From: Paulinella micropora
Taxonomy: Eukaryota > Cercozoa > Imbricatea > Euglyphida
DNA: 64,000 nt
Reading direction: 5' to 3'
Assembly (NCBI GenBank): GCA_009731375.1
Contig: BJOX01000215.1
Coordinates: 489,589 to 553,588 of the forward strand
Shown: piece by piece, positions 9,568 to 19,253 of the stretch
Numbering within the stretch: position 1 is the first letter of the stretch
How the letters are laid out: each line of letters begins with the position of its first letter
The notes under the pieces: model-generated
Seen by the model: only the letters and a program-made list of their open reading frames with translations
Told to the model about the DNA's origin: nothing
Databases searched by the model: none
Program-made: the position numbers and the translations under genes

Positions 9568-12507
9568 TTAAGCATGGCGCTCCTCGTACACGCCAGTAAT
9601 TTTGGCCTTGATGTACAATAGCTGTTCCTCAAGTGAGACCCCGGCCAGTAGGCGCCTGGCCTGCGAATCCCATTGTAAATAGTATTTAAGGTCACGCTCA
9701 AAGGTGATTATGCTTTTTGCCGTAAAAAATCCATTGCGACTCTCCCTGCACCAGGTGTTGTATCTATTGTGCCAATGCTTGGGCTCCCAATGCGAGGGAC
9801 TCCCCACCTCATCGAGGGGGTTGCTATTCTTGATGGTTTCGTACAAAAACCGAACGTGCAGCGGGGCGCTATGAAACTTTAACGCGCTCTGCCAAAAAAC
9901 CTCCGTATTGTAGATTGCGTCCTGACGTAGGTCGATTCCGTCCACTTGCGAATCTTGCGACAAAAACAGTTGCCAAGCTAGGACATTGTCTGCCAGCGCA
10001 CGAAGGCGTGCAAAGTATTCCTGTACCAGCGCTGTGCATATGCGATTGGCAAATTTGTTTGACACGGGAAAGAATATATAGCGACGCTGTCCCTTTTCCA
10101 CCATGATTGTGTCCTCGTGATTGCTATTGAAAATATGCCCGCTGGGGTCACTGATTGCAAAGAGGGGCATGAACTTGGGGTTGATGTTAAGCTTTTTTGA
10201 AGTAATCTTTTCTTTCATGGCGTTGGACCCCACCTTGTTTGTTGAATGCACCGCCTCCTCGCTTACCACAAGAACCCTAAAGCCCAGATGGGAATTGTGC
10301 TTGCCCATTATTTCCTCGGGCTTTGACGATACAAAGACCCACTGTTCTCCGATAACGCGTGTCAACAATTCTATCAGTGTGGACTTGCCAGCCCCTTGCT
10401 CGGAGATAAAGACACAAGCTTGCTCGGGCTTCTTTCCTTCGCGCAATAAAGTGTACAGCCACTTAAACAGGTAGTGCGACATTTGCGTTACCCCTCCAGC
10501 CAAGATGTCGTGCACGTACTCGCGGAAAGGGGCAGCGAGTTGGTGCATGGCAGCATCGTCGAGCCCGTGGGTTTCCATGTAGTTCCTAACTTGTTGTTTC
10601 GAAACCCGGAAACCAGTAAACCAGTTCAGTGTGTCAGTCTCGTGGTCACTATAGCGAGTGTTGTGCAGAGCCTCTTCCTTGGGGTTCGTAAAGAAATCTA
10701 TACTTTCTGCAACCCTTCGTTTGTCGCTTTTCAGCCATGCCTTACGGAGGGTAGTTTTTACACAATGTCCGAGCTTGACGACGCCACGGGGCTCCCCTTT
10801 CCCCTTGTCACGGCGCTTCCCTTTCCCCTTGTTCTCCTTCCTGTTGTCCGCGATGAAAGACGGAGGAAGCTCGATTTCAAGATCATCCCCTTGGTACTTA
10901 AAGTCGTTGATTGGTTTTAGTACCCACGTTTTCTTTGATCCTTGCCCCCTGAGGACTGCGATTGCCTCTTTGCTGAGCCCCTTGATGTGGCAGAAATAAT
11001 CGTTCATAAACAGTGTTAGCCGTTCCACGAACTCTTCCCGGTCTTTTTTGTAGCGTGCTTCAAAAACGTCTTCCCAGGGATCCCCGTCCGAAACACTGCC
11101 CGAGTCGTCTCCCAAATCCTCTTCCGAACCCTCCTCATCCTTCAACTCCTCGTCCGAGCCCCTGGCTTGTAATGAATCGAACTTGCGCTCGGCGGCGGCT
11201 TCTCCTGCCCAATATTTCATAAAAAGCTTTACTGCTTCTTGCAATATACCTTTCTTCTCTCTGAAAGCATTTTCCAATGTCTTAGATGGCAACTCTTGCC
11301 CGATGTATTCCAGCTCCGCAGGCCGCGGAAGGGGGGCGAGTTGGGCCAAGAGGGGTTCCAAACGTGCTCGGTATTTCTTATCTCTCTTCTCTGCCTTCGC
11401 GGCTTCTGCCGCCCTTGTTTCTTCGTCATCGCCTCCTTCGTCATCTTCCCCATCCTTGTTGGGTTCTTCCGTCTCGTCGATCTCCTTGTGGGGTCTCCTG
11501 TTGCTATTTCTTTGGACTCCCAGGTCCGAGCTCTGGCTGCCGCGCAGCTTCTCCTCGTGATCTTGTACCTTGAAAAGAACTGGCCCCAGTCTCTTGCACG
11601 CTTCTTCCTTGCAGAGGACGGACACGTGCATGAATTCGGGGGAGGGCTCGATGTACGCGTTACTGCCGTCATGAGTCAACCCGTCGTAGGCAGGGCAGGG
11701 GTGTCCATGTGAGCTAGCGCTGTTTTTGCGGTATTTAATGTCCATACCCTTCTTCCCGATTGCGGGAGTGAGATTAAAGCCTACATTACTGTGATGGCGT
11801 TGTTTGCACAGAAAGTTGCGCGCCAGATGTCGAGAAAACCAATCCCTGCCTGCCACCATGGCTGGAGCAGCCAGTCCAGCGCTGCTCGAGCTCGAGCTTG
11901 CAGGGCAGTGTTGTCCTTGTTCCTGCGCAAGCCCTCTGCCCTCGTCGCCGTCGTCGTCTTCGACGACGAGGTTGAGCCACGTGTCGTTGTCGTAGTCGGC
12001 CTCCCCCCTGTGCCAGGCTGCCTTTGTTTCTTCTAGTTCCTCCAGATCGAAGCGCTCTGGGTGCTTATTGGCCGCGCATTGGGTGTCGCAGCAAACAACA
12101 TCCAGGGTGAGGGTGTACTCTGTAACTCGGACCCTGGCGTTATTGTTCCCCGCGCGATGGAAAACGCCTTTGTGGGCCAGGCAAGGGCGACTCAAGCGAG
12201 TACTAGTACCCTGGCACGTGTATTGGAGCTCAAACAGGTGCGGGTCTTCCTGCTCCGGAAGGTGCTTGACGGTGTAGAGAGAGGCACCAGCACCGCACCG
12301 CAGCAGGAGAAACTCGTTCAGGACGCCTCTGCTGCTCCAGTTTGTGCTATCGTATTCGCCGAGCCAGACTCTGTGGTTGGGCCCCTTTGCGTTGCACGGG
12401 CGCTTGCGCGGGCTCTCTGGGGTGAGTGCATCGCCCGTGCTCTCAACGGACGGCAGGGCGCGCTTGCCAGTCTGTGCAGCGGCTTGCGCCGGAGCAGGTT
12501 GGGACAT
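9568..12507 (-). CDS. D5-like primase-helicase (SF3 ATPase), 979 aa
   Basis: This is a replicative helicase-primase of large DNA virus type. I chose ATG 12507 because the paralog starts at the same place. The N-terminus is low-complexity and basic. Residues ~270-305 carry HPCPAYDGLTHDGSNAY...CKEEACKRL, the Cys/His/SN pattern of the UL52/herpes-type primase zinc finger. An acidic linker follows (~480-520), then the D5 N-terminal region and the SF3 ATPase with Walker A GAGKST at about residue 705, Walker B-like VLVVSEE about 45 residues later and FFPVSN further on. An archaeo-eukaryotic primase catalytic core is not obvious to me. A decayed duplicate lies just downstream at 4739-7120. It would act at the replication fork in virus factory or nucleus. 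Confidence 0.85.
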   Translation of the reverse strand: MSQPAPAQAAAQTGKRALPSVESTGDALTPESPRKRPCNAKGPNHRVWLGEYDSTNWSSRGVLNEFLLLRCGAGASLYTVKHLPEQEDPHLFELQYTCQGTSTRLSRPCLAHKGVFHRAGNNNARVRVTEYTLTLDVVCCDTQCAANKHPERFDLEELEETKAAWHRGEADYDNDTWLNLVVEDDDGDEGRGLAQEQGQHCPASSSSSSAGLAAPAMVAGRDWFSRHLARNFLCKQRHHSNVGFNLTPAIGKKGMDIKYRKNSASSHGHPCPAYDGLTHDGSNAYIEPSPEFMHVSVLCKEEACKRLGPVLFKVQDHEEKLRGSQSSDLGVQRNSNRRPHKEIDETEEPNKDGEDDEGGDDEETRAAEAAKAEKRDKKYRARLEPLLAQLAPLPRPAELEYIGQELPSKTLENAFREKKGILQEAVKLFMKYWAGEAAAERKFDSLQARGSDEELKDEEGSEEDLGDDSGSVSDGDPWEDVFEARYKKDREEFVERLTLFMNDYFCHIKGLSKEAIAVLRGQGSKKTWVLKPINDFKYQGDDLEIELPPSFIADNRKENKGKGKRRDKGKGEPRGVVKLGHCVKTTLRKAWLKSDKRRVAESIDFFTNPKEEALHNTRYSDHETDTLNWFTGFRVSKQQVRNYMETHGLDDAAMHQLAAPFREYVHDILAGGVTQMSHYLFKWLYTLLREGKKPEQACVFISEQGAGKSTLIELLTRVIGEQWVFVSSKPEEIMGKHNSHLGFRVLVVSEEAVHSTNKVGSNAMKEKITSKKLNINPKFMPLFAISDPSGHIFNSNHEDTIMVEKGQRRYIFFPVSNKFANRICTALVQEYFARLRALADNVLAWQLFLSQDSQVDGIDLRQDAIYNTEVFWQSALKFHSAPLHVRFLYETIKNSNPLDEVGSPSHWEPKHWHNRYNTWCRESRNGFFTAKSIITFERDLKYYLQWDSQARRLLAGVSLEEQLLYIKAKITGVYEERHA

Positions 12508-12657
12508 GTGGTAGCGCCCCTCTCTTCTGTGTTTTTTAAGGAGCGACGATCGCTTCTGTGAGGAAAGCTTTTTTAGGGGCACAAGAGCTTCTTCTTTGTG
12601 TTTTTTACAAAGTGGAAAGGTGTTTGGTGGCGGGGGGGGGGGGGAGGGGGGGGTTTT
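12508..12657 (-). promoter_or_regulatory. 5' region of the primase-helicase gene
   Basis: This is homologous to 7121-7250, ahead of the decayed copy. It contains T-rich stretches and the shared GCGACGATCGCTT block, then a G-run into the 797-base gap at 12658-13454. Confidence 0.4.
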
Positions 12658-13454
12658 NNNNNNNNNNNNNNNNNNNNNNNNNNNNNNNNNNNNNNNNNNN
12701 NNNNNNNNNNNNNNNNNNNNNNNNNNNNNNNNNNNNNNNNNNNNNNNNNNNNNNNNNNNNNNNNNNNNNNNNNNNNNNNNNNNNNNNNNNNNNNNNNNNN
12801 NNNNNNNNNNNNNNNNNNNNNNNNNNNNNNNNNNNNNNNNNNNNNNNNNNNNNNNNNNNNNNNNNNNNNNNNNNNNNNNNNNNNNNNNNNNNNNNNNNNN
12901 NNNNNNNNNNNNNNNNNNNNNNNNNNNNNNNNNNNNNNNNNNNNNNNNNNNNNNNNNNNNNNNNNNNNNNNNNNNNNNNNNNNNNNNNNNNNNNNNNNNN
13001 NNNNNNNNNNNNNNNNNNNNNNNNNNNNNNNNNNNNNNNNNNNNNNNNNNNNNNNNNNNNNNNNNNNNNNNNNNNNNNNNNNNNNNNNNNNNNNNNNNNN
13101 NNNNNNNNNNNNNNNNNNNNNNNNNNNNNNNNNNNNNNNNNNNNNNNNNNNNNNNNNNNNNNNNNNNNNNNNNNNNNNNNNNNNNNNNNNNNNNNNNNNN
13201 NNNNNNNNNNNNNNNNNNNNNNNNNNNNNNNNNNNNNNNNNNNNNNNNNNNNNNNNNNNNNNNNNNNNNNNNNNNNNNNNNNNNNNNNNNNNNNNNNNNN
13301 NNNNNNNNNNNNNNNNNNNNNNNNNNNNNNNNNNNNNNNNNNNNNNNNNNNNNNNNNNNNNNNNNNNNNNNNNNNNNNNNNNNNNNNNNNNNNNNNNNNN
13401 NNNNNNNNNNNNNNNNNNNNNNNNNNNNNNNNNNNNNNNNNNNNNNNNNNNNNN

Positions 13455-13697
13455 GATACTCTGCGCCTGCGGTTTGTGCAAGAGGACAGTGAATTTGTAC
13501 GAGCCAGGCCGTGGCTTCTCAGCGTGCCCTACGACATCCGCGCAGTGGCCATCCGGGATCTGCAAGCGGCGAGGGCCTCGGCCATCTCAAATCTTAGCCA
13601 GAAGGGCAAGTTCTTTCACTGGAAGAGAGTCAACTCGGGGGGCAAGCCCCTCGTGCCCCCCCCCTGCTACCCTTTCAGCCCGCGACAGCGGGCTGGC
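13455..13697 (+). pseudogene. Fanzor fragment (middle region) fused to palindromic repeat
   Basis: From the gap edge, about 55 codons (DTLRLRFVQEDSEFVRARPW...KGKFFHWKRV) match the Fanzor protein at 60558-62576 nearly exactly, on the opposite strand. The match stops at HWKRV and continues into a palindromic element (GCCCGCGACAGCGGGC near 13678) and a GA repeat. The 5' part lies in the N gap. It is a dead remnant. Confidence 0.85.
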
Positions 13698-13780
13698 GAG
13701 AGAGAGAGAGTCCCCATCCTCTCCCCCCTCTCCCTTCTGTAATGTTAAAAGTTGTTTACTAGCCCGAAAGAGCAGAGGCA

Positions 13781-15265
13781 ATGACGGAGGGAGGTCCGGA
13801 AGGCAAGGAGGAGGATTGGAAACAAGTCGTGGATAATATTTTAGACTATATCCTTAACGAGTTTGATTTTGATCCTTTAAGCCACGAAAATTATGTGTTG
13901 TGCAAACTAGCTAAGGAATATAGCGAAACACCAAAGTCTGTAAGTAACTTTTGGTCAGCTCTCCAAGCAGGCGCCGAGACTGCTTATCCAACAGAAAGTT
14001 TGTTTTACAAAAGCTTGCGATTGACGGAAAATGCACACAAGTTTAAGTGGTGGTTTACATGGTACAAGGTTTTCTGGAACCCATATTTTACAAGAGGTAA
14101 GAAAGGGAAAGCCCCTAGCCAGGAGCGATTATGTGAAGGCCTCAAGAACGTTTTCCAAGAAGATGATTTCCGCAAGTCATACGGCAGATTGGCCGCAGAG
14201 TATATATATCTTGTACCTGCTTTTTACTTGCTCTACGCAAAGAATAATCCGGTTAAATGCACAAAGGCATGGTTGCTTTGTCTCGCCAGGAGTTCAGCTG
14301 ACAAGTCCATACATTTCTTTGAAGGTTTCCTACGCCTGATAAATCTCACGCCAGGTGCCAAAACGTGGCCAGACAAAATCAAAGTAGCAGTCCTGTTTCC
14401 AAGCGCGGATGACCTCACGAAACCCAAAGTTTTAGGTCCGATCGAGATTAGCAGCACAGTTACCAAAAATGAGGCGAGCAGCATGGTGCGCCAGTCGAGA
14501 GAAATATTTGGAGAGCATAAGTACGAAGCTGACTTGCGATGGCCCCTGTTCGTCCCTTGGGCTCAACCTATTTTTCCAAAGCAGACGGGTCAAGCTGAAA
14601 AAAGCTTGCAGGAAACGCTGGTGAAATGGCCAGGCGACACCGTGTACCTGACCCTGCGGAAACTGGAGAGTGAAGAAGAGTTTATTCCTACTTCTCCCGA
14701 GTCTGGAAAACTCAGGATCCACCTTTATATGACACGTGTAACTTGGTATAGCCCAGAGGGAAAAGAAATAGACAGACGCGGCTTTTCTGAAATTTCGCTG
14801 TGTGGCGGAGATGATGCTGTAAAACAACAAAAGCCCGGGAAGCTTAACTTTGCAGGCGGGCCATGCGGCTATACCTTGGTGGACTACGCACGGGGGGTCA
14901 CCCCGCTGGTCCATCGTCAGCCTGAGAACCGGAGCATGACAGATGAAAAACCCCCGCTGACGAAGCAAGAGCTGCTCCCGTACAAAGAGCTATTGATCGA
15001 GGCCATAAAAAAAATACAGCAAAAGGGTCCGTCTTACGCTGTCGGGCAGCTGAGCCAGCTCATCCGGCTAGACGCAGTTTTGCGCTCCTGGATGACAGTT
15101 CGGAACCCCCCGTTCAGATTCCCGCAAGAAAACGAGCCATCATCAGGTGCACACCCTATTTGGTGCAGGAGATGCAACAAGCGCAGACCGGCAGAGGAGC
15201 GCTCCTTGGCGCGCCCCCTGGCGCGCTCTTACTACGAACCCTTCCGCCTACATCCCAATGCGTAA
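13781..15265 (+). CDS. Hypothetical protein, 494 aa
   Basis: The frame is intact from ATG 13781 to TAA 15265. The first 170 residues are helical with an aromatic patch (FKWWFTWYKVFWNPYF). A beta-rich middle follows (VYLTLRKLE, IHLYMTRVTWYS), with a C-terminal CX2C (IWCRRCNKRRP). The aromatic patch and the terminal CX2C are shared in outline with the 944-aa gene and the gene ending at 25781, so these may form one paralogous family; this is weak. A (CAA)n run and TTTATTAAAAG poly(A)-like sequence follow. No function can be assigned. Confidence 0.75.
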   Translation: MTEGGPEGKEEDWKQVVDNILDYILNEFDFDPLSHENYVLCKLAKEYSETPKSVSNFWSALQAGAETAYPTESLFYKSLRLTENAHKFKWWFTWYKVFWNPYFTRGKKGKAPSQERLCEGLKNVFQEDDFRKSYGRLAAEYIYLVPAFYLLYAKNNPVKCTKAWLLCLARSSADKSIHFFEGFLRLINLTPGAKTWPDKIKVAVLFPSADDLTKPKVLGPIEISSTVTKNEASSMVRQSREIFGEHKYEADLRWPLFVPWAQPIFPKQTGQAEKSLQETLVKWPGDTVYLTLRKLESEEEFIPTSPESGKLRIHLYMTRVTWYSPEGKEIDRRGFSEISLCGGDDAVKQQKPGKLNFAGGPCGYTLVDYARGVTPLVHRQPENRSMTDEKPPLTKQELLPYKELLIEAIKKIQQKGPSYAVGQLSQLIRLDAVLRSWMTVRNPPFRFPQENEPSSGAHPIWCRRCNKRRPAEERSLARPLARSYYEPFRLHPNA

Positions 15266-15417
15266 GAGAAACAACAACAACAACAACAACAACAGTAGCA
15301 CAATCTTTATTAAAAGACTTGATATGGTCGAAAGGGCAGTACCGAGGGGACATTTTGGCAAATGCCCATGTCGGCCGTATCACACTCATTCTCCCAGTGT
15401 TTTGGTCATATCACGCG
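15266..15417 (+). repeat. Diverged hairpin repeat fragment
   Basis: After a (CAA/ACA)n tract, 15319-15415 (GATATGGTCGAAAGGGCAGT...GGCCGTATCAC) is a diverged copy of the hairpin shared by repeat family A and module B. Confidence 0.6.
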
Positions 15418-17669
15418 CTAGAAGAGCTGCCTGCCGGGTTTTGTCCACCCTGAAAAGTCGTTGCCGATTTTCGACAGCAACTTGATACCGGTTTCGTTCG
15501 TTAAGTTTAGGTATTTGGCTACATTGGGTGCGGCTTGAAGCGTCTTTTCCCAGTCGACATGTATGGATTTGTCAGTCTTTTCTTGTTCCGTAGTAAGTGG
15601 GGACAGCGCCTTTTGTATTCCATCTTTTGCGGCGAAGCAGGGCTGGCCGGCTCCGCTTGCTAGCAAAGATAAGTAAAATACTACCGCGAGCTCGGCGGAG
15701 TTCTTGAGGCCGAATCTCGTTTTCATCTGTGTGTATAGTTTTTCGCGCGGGATTTGTAGGGGCTTCTTTTTGGCCAGGAGCCTGGATTCCAAGAGGCGAA
15801 CTCTGACCAGCGTTTCGTTGTCCTTGTTCCCAAACTTGAAACGGTACCACCACGTCTTTCGGGTCCCAGTGGTTGAAGTAAAAAAACGGAAACTGCGTGG
15901 CCTCTTTAGCTGTGCTCTTGGAGAAGCTCCAGAGCGCGCCAGCGTATCGGCGCATAAGAGCCCATAGTTGTGCCCAGGCCTTGTTTAAAAAAGCTACGTC
16001 GCCTTTTTCGTTTGCCTGAATGTCGGCTAGCAGCCCATCGTCGTCGGGCTGGGTGTAGCAGAAGAGGAACTGAGGAGGCATAATGAAATCATACCACCGC
16101 GTAGGTTTAATGGCGCTGACTGTGCGTGTCTCGTTAGCTCCAATTTTGTGCTGGCACAGAAAATAGCTCCATCTCCAATAATTATCTACCTGGGATTTGT
16201 CCTTGCAATCAGCAATAGAAAAAAACGTAACAATATTAGTGCGTTTTGATTCTTGCCCCTTATCCCAAAACACACGCGGAGATGTGTCGTCTTTAGCTTG
16301 TTGCTTCTGTTTGGCGTAGTGGGAAAGCAACCCGCTGACATTCTTTGCGTTGCGGAGCCATGCAGGTATTTGGTGGTTTTTGCAGCTCTCCTGTAGCTCT
16401 TGGAACAAGTCCTTGATACTTTCCTTGTCAGAAGACGGAGGCTTTCCACATTTCTCGCACGCAAAGACATGGTACAAAAGTTTCGTGTACTGCTCGGCCG
16501 CAGCGCTCATATCCAATAACCCCTGTTGTGAGGGGGAGCAATAGTCGTGTAGCGCCTCGAAGCCAAATCCACCTGCTGTGATTCCTTCAAATCCAATGAA
16601 ATCTTTTGTATGGATCCAAGATTTATCTTTGGATTCTTCGGTTTGTACATAGTGAGCCGTCGTGTCCAAAAAAGATAGGTATTCTCTTTCTGGGGGGAAC
16701 CGCAGATTTGCAACCAAAACCACAGCTTGCTTTAGCAGATCAAGCTTTCTCAGCCGGGTGCCTGCACTAGCTGCTTTATCCTCGAGCTTTTTCTGTAATA
16801 GTTGCACACCGCATTCGAACGCCTGTTGCCACTCTCTGGAGGATTCAGGACCTGCCATTCTGCTGGCAAGCAAAGTGACAAATACGCCGACGCTCAGCAA
16901 CTTGGACAGTGACGGGTCCTTCTCTTCCTTCAGGCTGCTCAGCAATTGCAATGAGCGAAGGCTCAGTTCGCTGGCAGACGCGTTAATACTCCCCTCGTAC
17001 AAGCCCGCATCGCCGAAGCGAACGCGCAGTGGCCCGTCCTGTGATCCGTAAACAAGACAATTAGCAGGCGTCAAATCCACCAGCACCGCATCGTACCCCC
17101 GCTCTTGGTTTTGTGTTAGCTTTTCCTCAAAAAGTTCGATGTCTCTGTTTATGGTGTCGTAAGCTGCTTCCCAGGCCTTCGTGCGGTTGTCCCGGGTACA
17201 GGACTTATCCTCCAAAAAGGCCATTAGGTCACCATACTGTGTGTACTCAGCCTCTTCGCGAAACGTCTCAGAACCCGTTCGTTATAATAAATCTTGAGCA
17301 TATCTTGAACTGAAGCTTTAAATTTGGATATAAACTCTGTCAATTCAGTAGCCAATAATTCTTTGTATTCGGTCTTTGTACAAGCGCTGATTTCTCTTTC
17401 GTGCATGGCTTTGTTCCACTTTACTCGTGCCTCAGCGTGGTTCTTGCCTTGGTACAAAAAGAAGCCGAAGCGATACACTTTTTTTTGTCGGTTTTGTCAA
17501 GAAAGACAATGTTGCATATGTCCTGCGCGAGCCAGCCTGGTTGTGTGCCATCAATTTGAAAATTGCAGTTGGTAGAATCCTTACATGATTGAGTATGGCC
17601 CAAAGCTCGTTCCTGAAAGATCCGCTGCAGTTCTGTTGACAGTGTGGTGAGGTTCCAAGAGTCGGTCAT
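15418..17669 (-). pseudogene. Frameshifted gene for kinase-like protein
   Basis: Three successive frames join into one protein-like sequence. The ATG at 17669 (MTDSWNLTTLSTEL) runs to an A8 run at ~17478-17490, where the frame must shift to VYRFGFFLYQG. A second shift at ~17250-17275 enters EEAEYTQYGDLMAFLEDKSC, and a third near 15855 (NHWDP to KTWWYRFKFGNKD) leads to the end at 15418. Residues around 17030-17080 (VLVDLTPANCLV...RVRFGDAG) resemble a kinase catalytic loop and DFG-type motif in degenerate form. About 740 aa in total. It is either a decaying gene or assembly error at homopolymers. The kinase-like call is tentative. Confidence 0.5.
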
Positions 17670-18074
17670 CAGTCCAGGGCACAATTCTTTTCCCCTTGTG
17701 TTTTCTTTTTTATAATACCGGGGGAAGGGGAAGCTTTTTTTCCCCTTCCCCCCCCCCTCCCCCTCCCCTTTCTCTTTTTGTCTCGCGTGAAATTTGTTGC
17801 CAAACGTATCTGTCACGTTGAAACAGCCTGCTAAGTTCAGGCGCTAGCCTCCTGCTTAGGCATCACAAGAGGACAAGGTCAGTTTTTGGAGCACTCTTGA
17901 AACGATTTAATAAAAAAAAGAAAAACTGTGTTGTTTTCTGAGCTTTAAGGCTCAGCTAAAAAAACAGAGCTACACACAGCAGTCTTGCCAGGCCCAGTCA
18001 TCGTCTGTCGTGTACTGGTCGTCGGCGGGGGGGGGGGGGGGGGGGGGGGAAACCCCCCCCCCCCCCCCCCCCCC
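17670..18074. other. Intergenic region
   Basis: This contains a G/A- and C-rich tract (~17715-17775), a repeat fragment like module B (AAATTTGTTGCCAAACGTATC), a GATTTAATAAAA motif at ~17903 that recurs at ~24556, and a G-run/C-run block into the gap at 18075-18084. No gene is supported. Confidence 0.4.
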
Positions 18075-18328
18075 NNNNNNNNNNGCGGCTGCAGCAACGC
18101 GCGCTGGCAGGCGTGCAGCTTGGCGTCCGCGAGTTCCCGCAGACAAAGTTCACGGCGGGAGCCGCCCGGCCCGACGAAGCGTTGGTTGTACCAGGACCAC
18201 AGGTTCGTGGGCGCTTCTGCCTCGACGTCGATGGTGCAGTTGCCGGCGGGGCCGGGCGCAAAGTCGAAGCCCCAGCGGCCGGCATGCAAGACAAGCTCGT
18301 GGTCGAAGCGGCGCGACGAGGGGGGCAT
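18075..18328 (-). CDS. Hypothetical protein, partial (3' end in gap)
   Basis: ATG 18328 (MPPSSRRFDHELVLHAGRW) opens 84 codons that run into the N gap at 18075. The sequence is rich in Trp, Phe and Gly (WGFDFAPGPAGNC, NLWSWYNQRFVGPGG). GC content and codon use are consistent with coding. No family is recognised. Confidence 0.45.
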
Positions 18329-18421
18329 TGTCGCTAAATGTGTATGTGTGCGTATTTTCCGGGGGAAAGAAAGATGGGTCAGAACTGTGCTCCAGCAATC
18401 AAAAAAAAAATCTGACACCCT

Positions 18422-18811
18422 TCAGCTTGTGTTAACGGGCTGGAGTCGTTTAGCGCGTTCTTGTGCAAAGCGTTTAACTGCCCTCACGACATCACTTCCC
18501 AGATAGGTAGCTTTGGCGCAATTCCACCATTGTCCAAACTGCACATTGTAAGCTGCGGGCATGACTGCAAAATTGCAAGGATGGTCTATCCCGCCTAGCG
18601 AGGCAGGAATCAGATGATCTACGCACCAGGCCAGCTTGCGTCTGCCCTGCTCGTCAAAATAGCTCCGAAAGCAAGGCAGGTGCTTGTTGCGATCCACCCA
18701 TTTCCTGGCGCTAGCTAGCGACATGTGGCCGCGCAGCCCCGCGAGCCGGGTCTCAAAGCCTAGATACACTGCTCGAGTCGAGACCTCGTGCGGACTGTAC
18801 TTTTTTTTCAT
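18422..18811 (-). CDS. HNH endonuclease-like protein, 129 aa
   Basis: The first ATG of the frame is 18811 (MKKKYSPHEV); a longer frame would need GTG 19009. Core motif: CVDHLIPASLGGIDHPCNF...MPAAYNVQFGQWW, matching the HNH pattern D-H-x-I/L-P-x-S-x-G-G...N. The same domain, with the same YLG/YIG-containing tail, forms the C-terminus of the protein at 48982-50610. It is either a freestanding homing-type nuclease or the trimmed domain of a larger protein. Confidence 0.75.
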   Translation of the reverse strand: MKKKYSPHEVSTRAVYLGFETRLAGLRGHMSLASARKWVDRNKHLPCFRSYFDEQGRRKLAWCVDHLIPASLGGIDHPCNFAVMPAAYNVQFGQWWNCAKATYLGSDVVRAVKRFAQERAKRLQPVNTS

Positions 18812-19157
18812 GCGCGTCAGCAACCTTGTGTGCGCGGTTGACGTACGACGGGTTGCTACTCGCAGTGGCAGTCGCCGCCGCCGAGCTGGGCTTTCTGGTG
18901 GGCGGGAGTGGTTTCCCGGCGACGACGACGCTGAGTCTGGCGCTTGTACCAAAGAAAAGGCTAGCCTGTCAGAGAAGACTGCACTGAGATTTGCGGGGGC
19001 TTTTCGCACATCTCGAGCTTTTCTTTCTTGGGTGGCCTTACGTTATTCTTTTTCACAGAAACGTCGGGTAGGGGCAAGGGCGGGGAGGGGGGGGGGAGTG
19101 GGCTTGCTTGTCCCCCCCCCCCCCCCCCTTTCCCCTTCCCCCCCCTTNNNNNNNNNN

Positions 19158-19253
19158 TCTCTTTCTTCTTCCTTTTCTCTAGTTCTAAATATATTCTTTA
19201 TTTATTTATTTATTTATTTATTTTCTGAGAAAAGAGAACAAAAAAAGTTTTCA
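19158..19253 (+). promoter_or_regulatory. AT-rich leader with (TTTA)n upstream of GTPase gene
   Basis: A (TTTA)7-like run at ~19196-19222 lies 30 bases before ATG 19254. A promoter or leader role is inferred from position. Confidence 0.3.

Noticed and set aside
12558-13836. Frames crossing the 797-base N gap
   Set aside because: Unknown bases give no stops, so the frame length is meaningless; only the Fanzor fragment after 13455 is supported.
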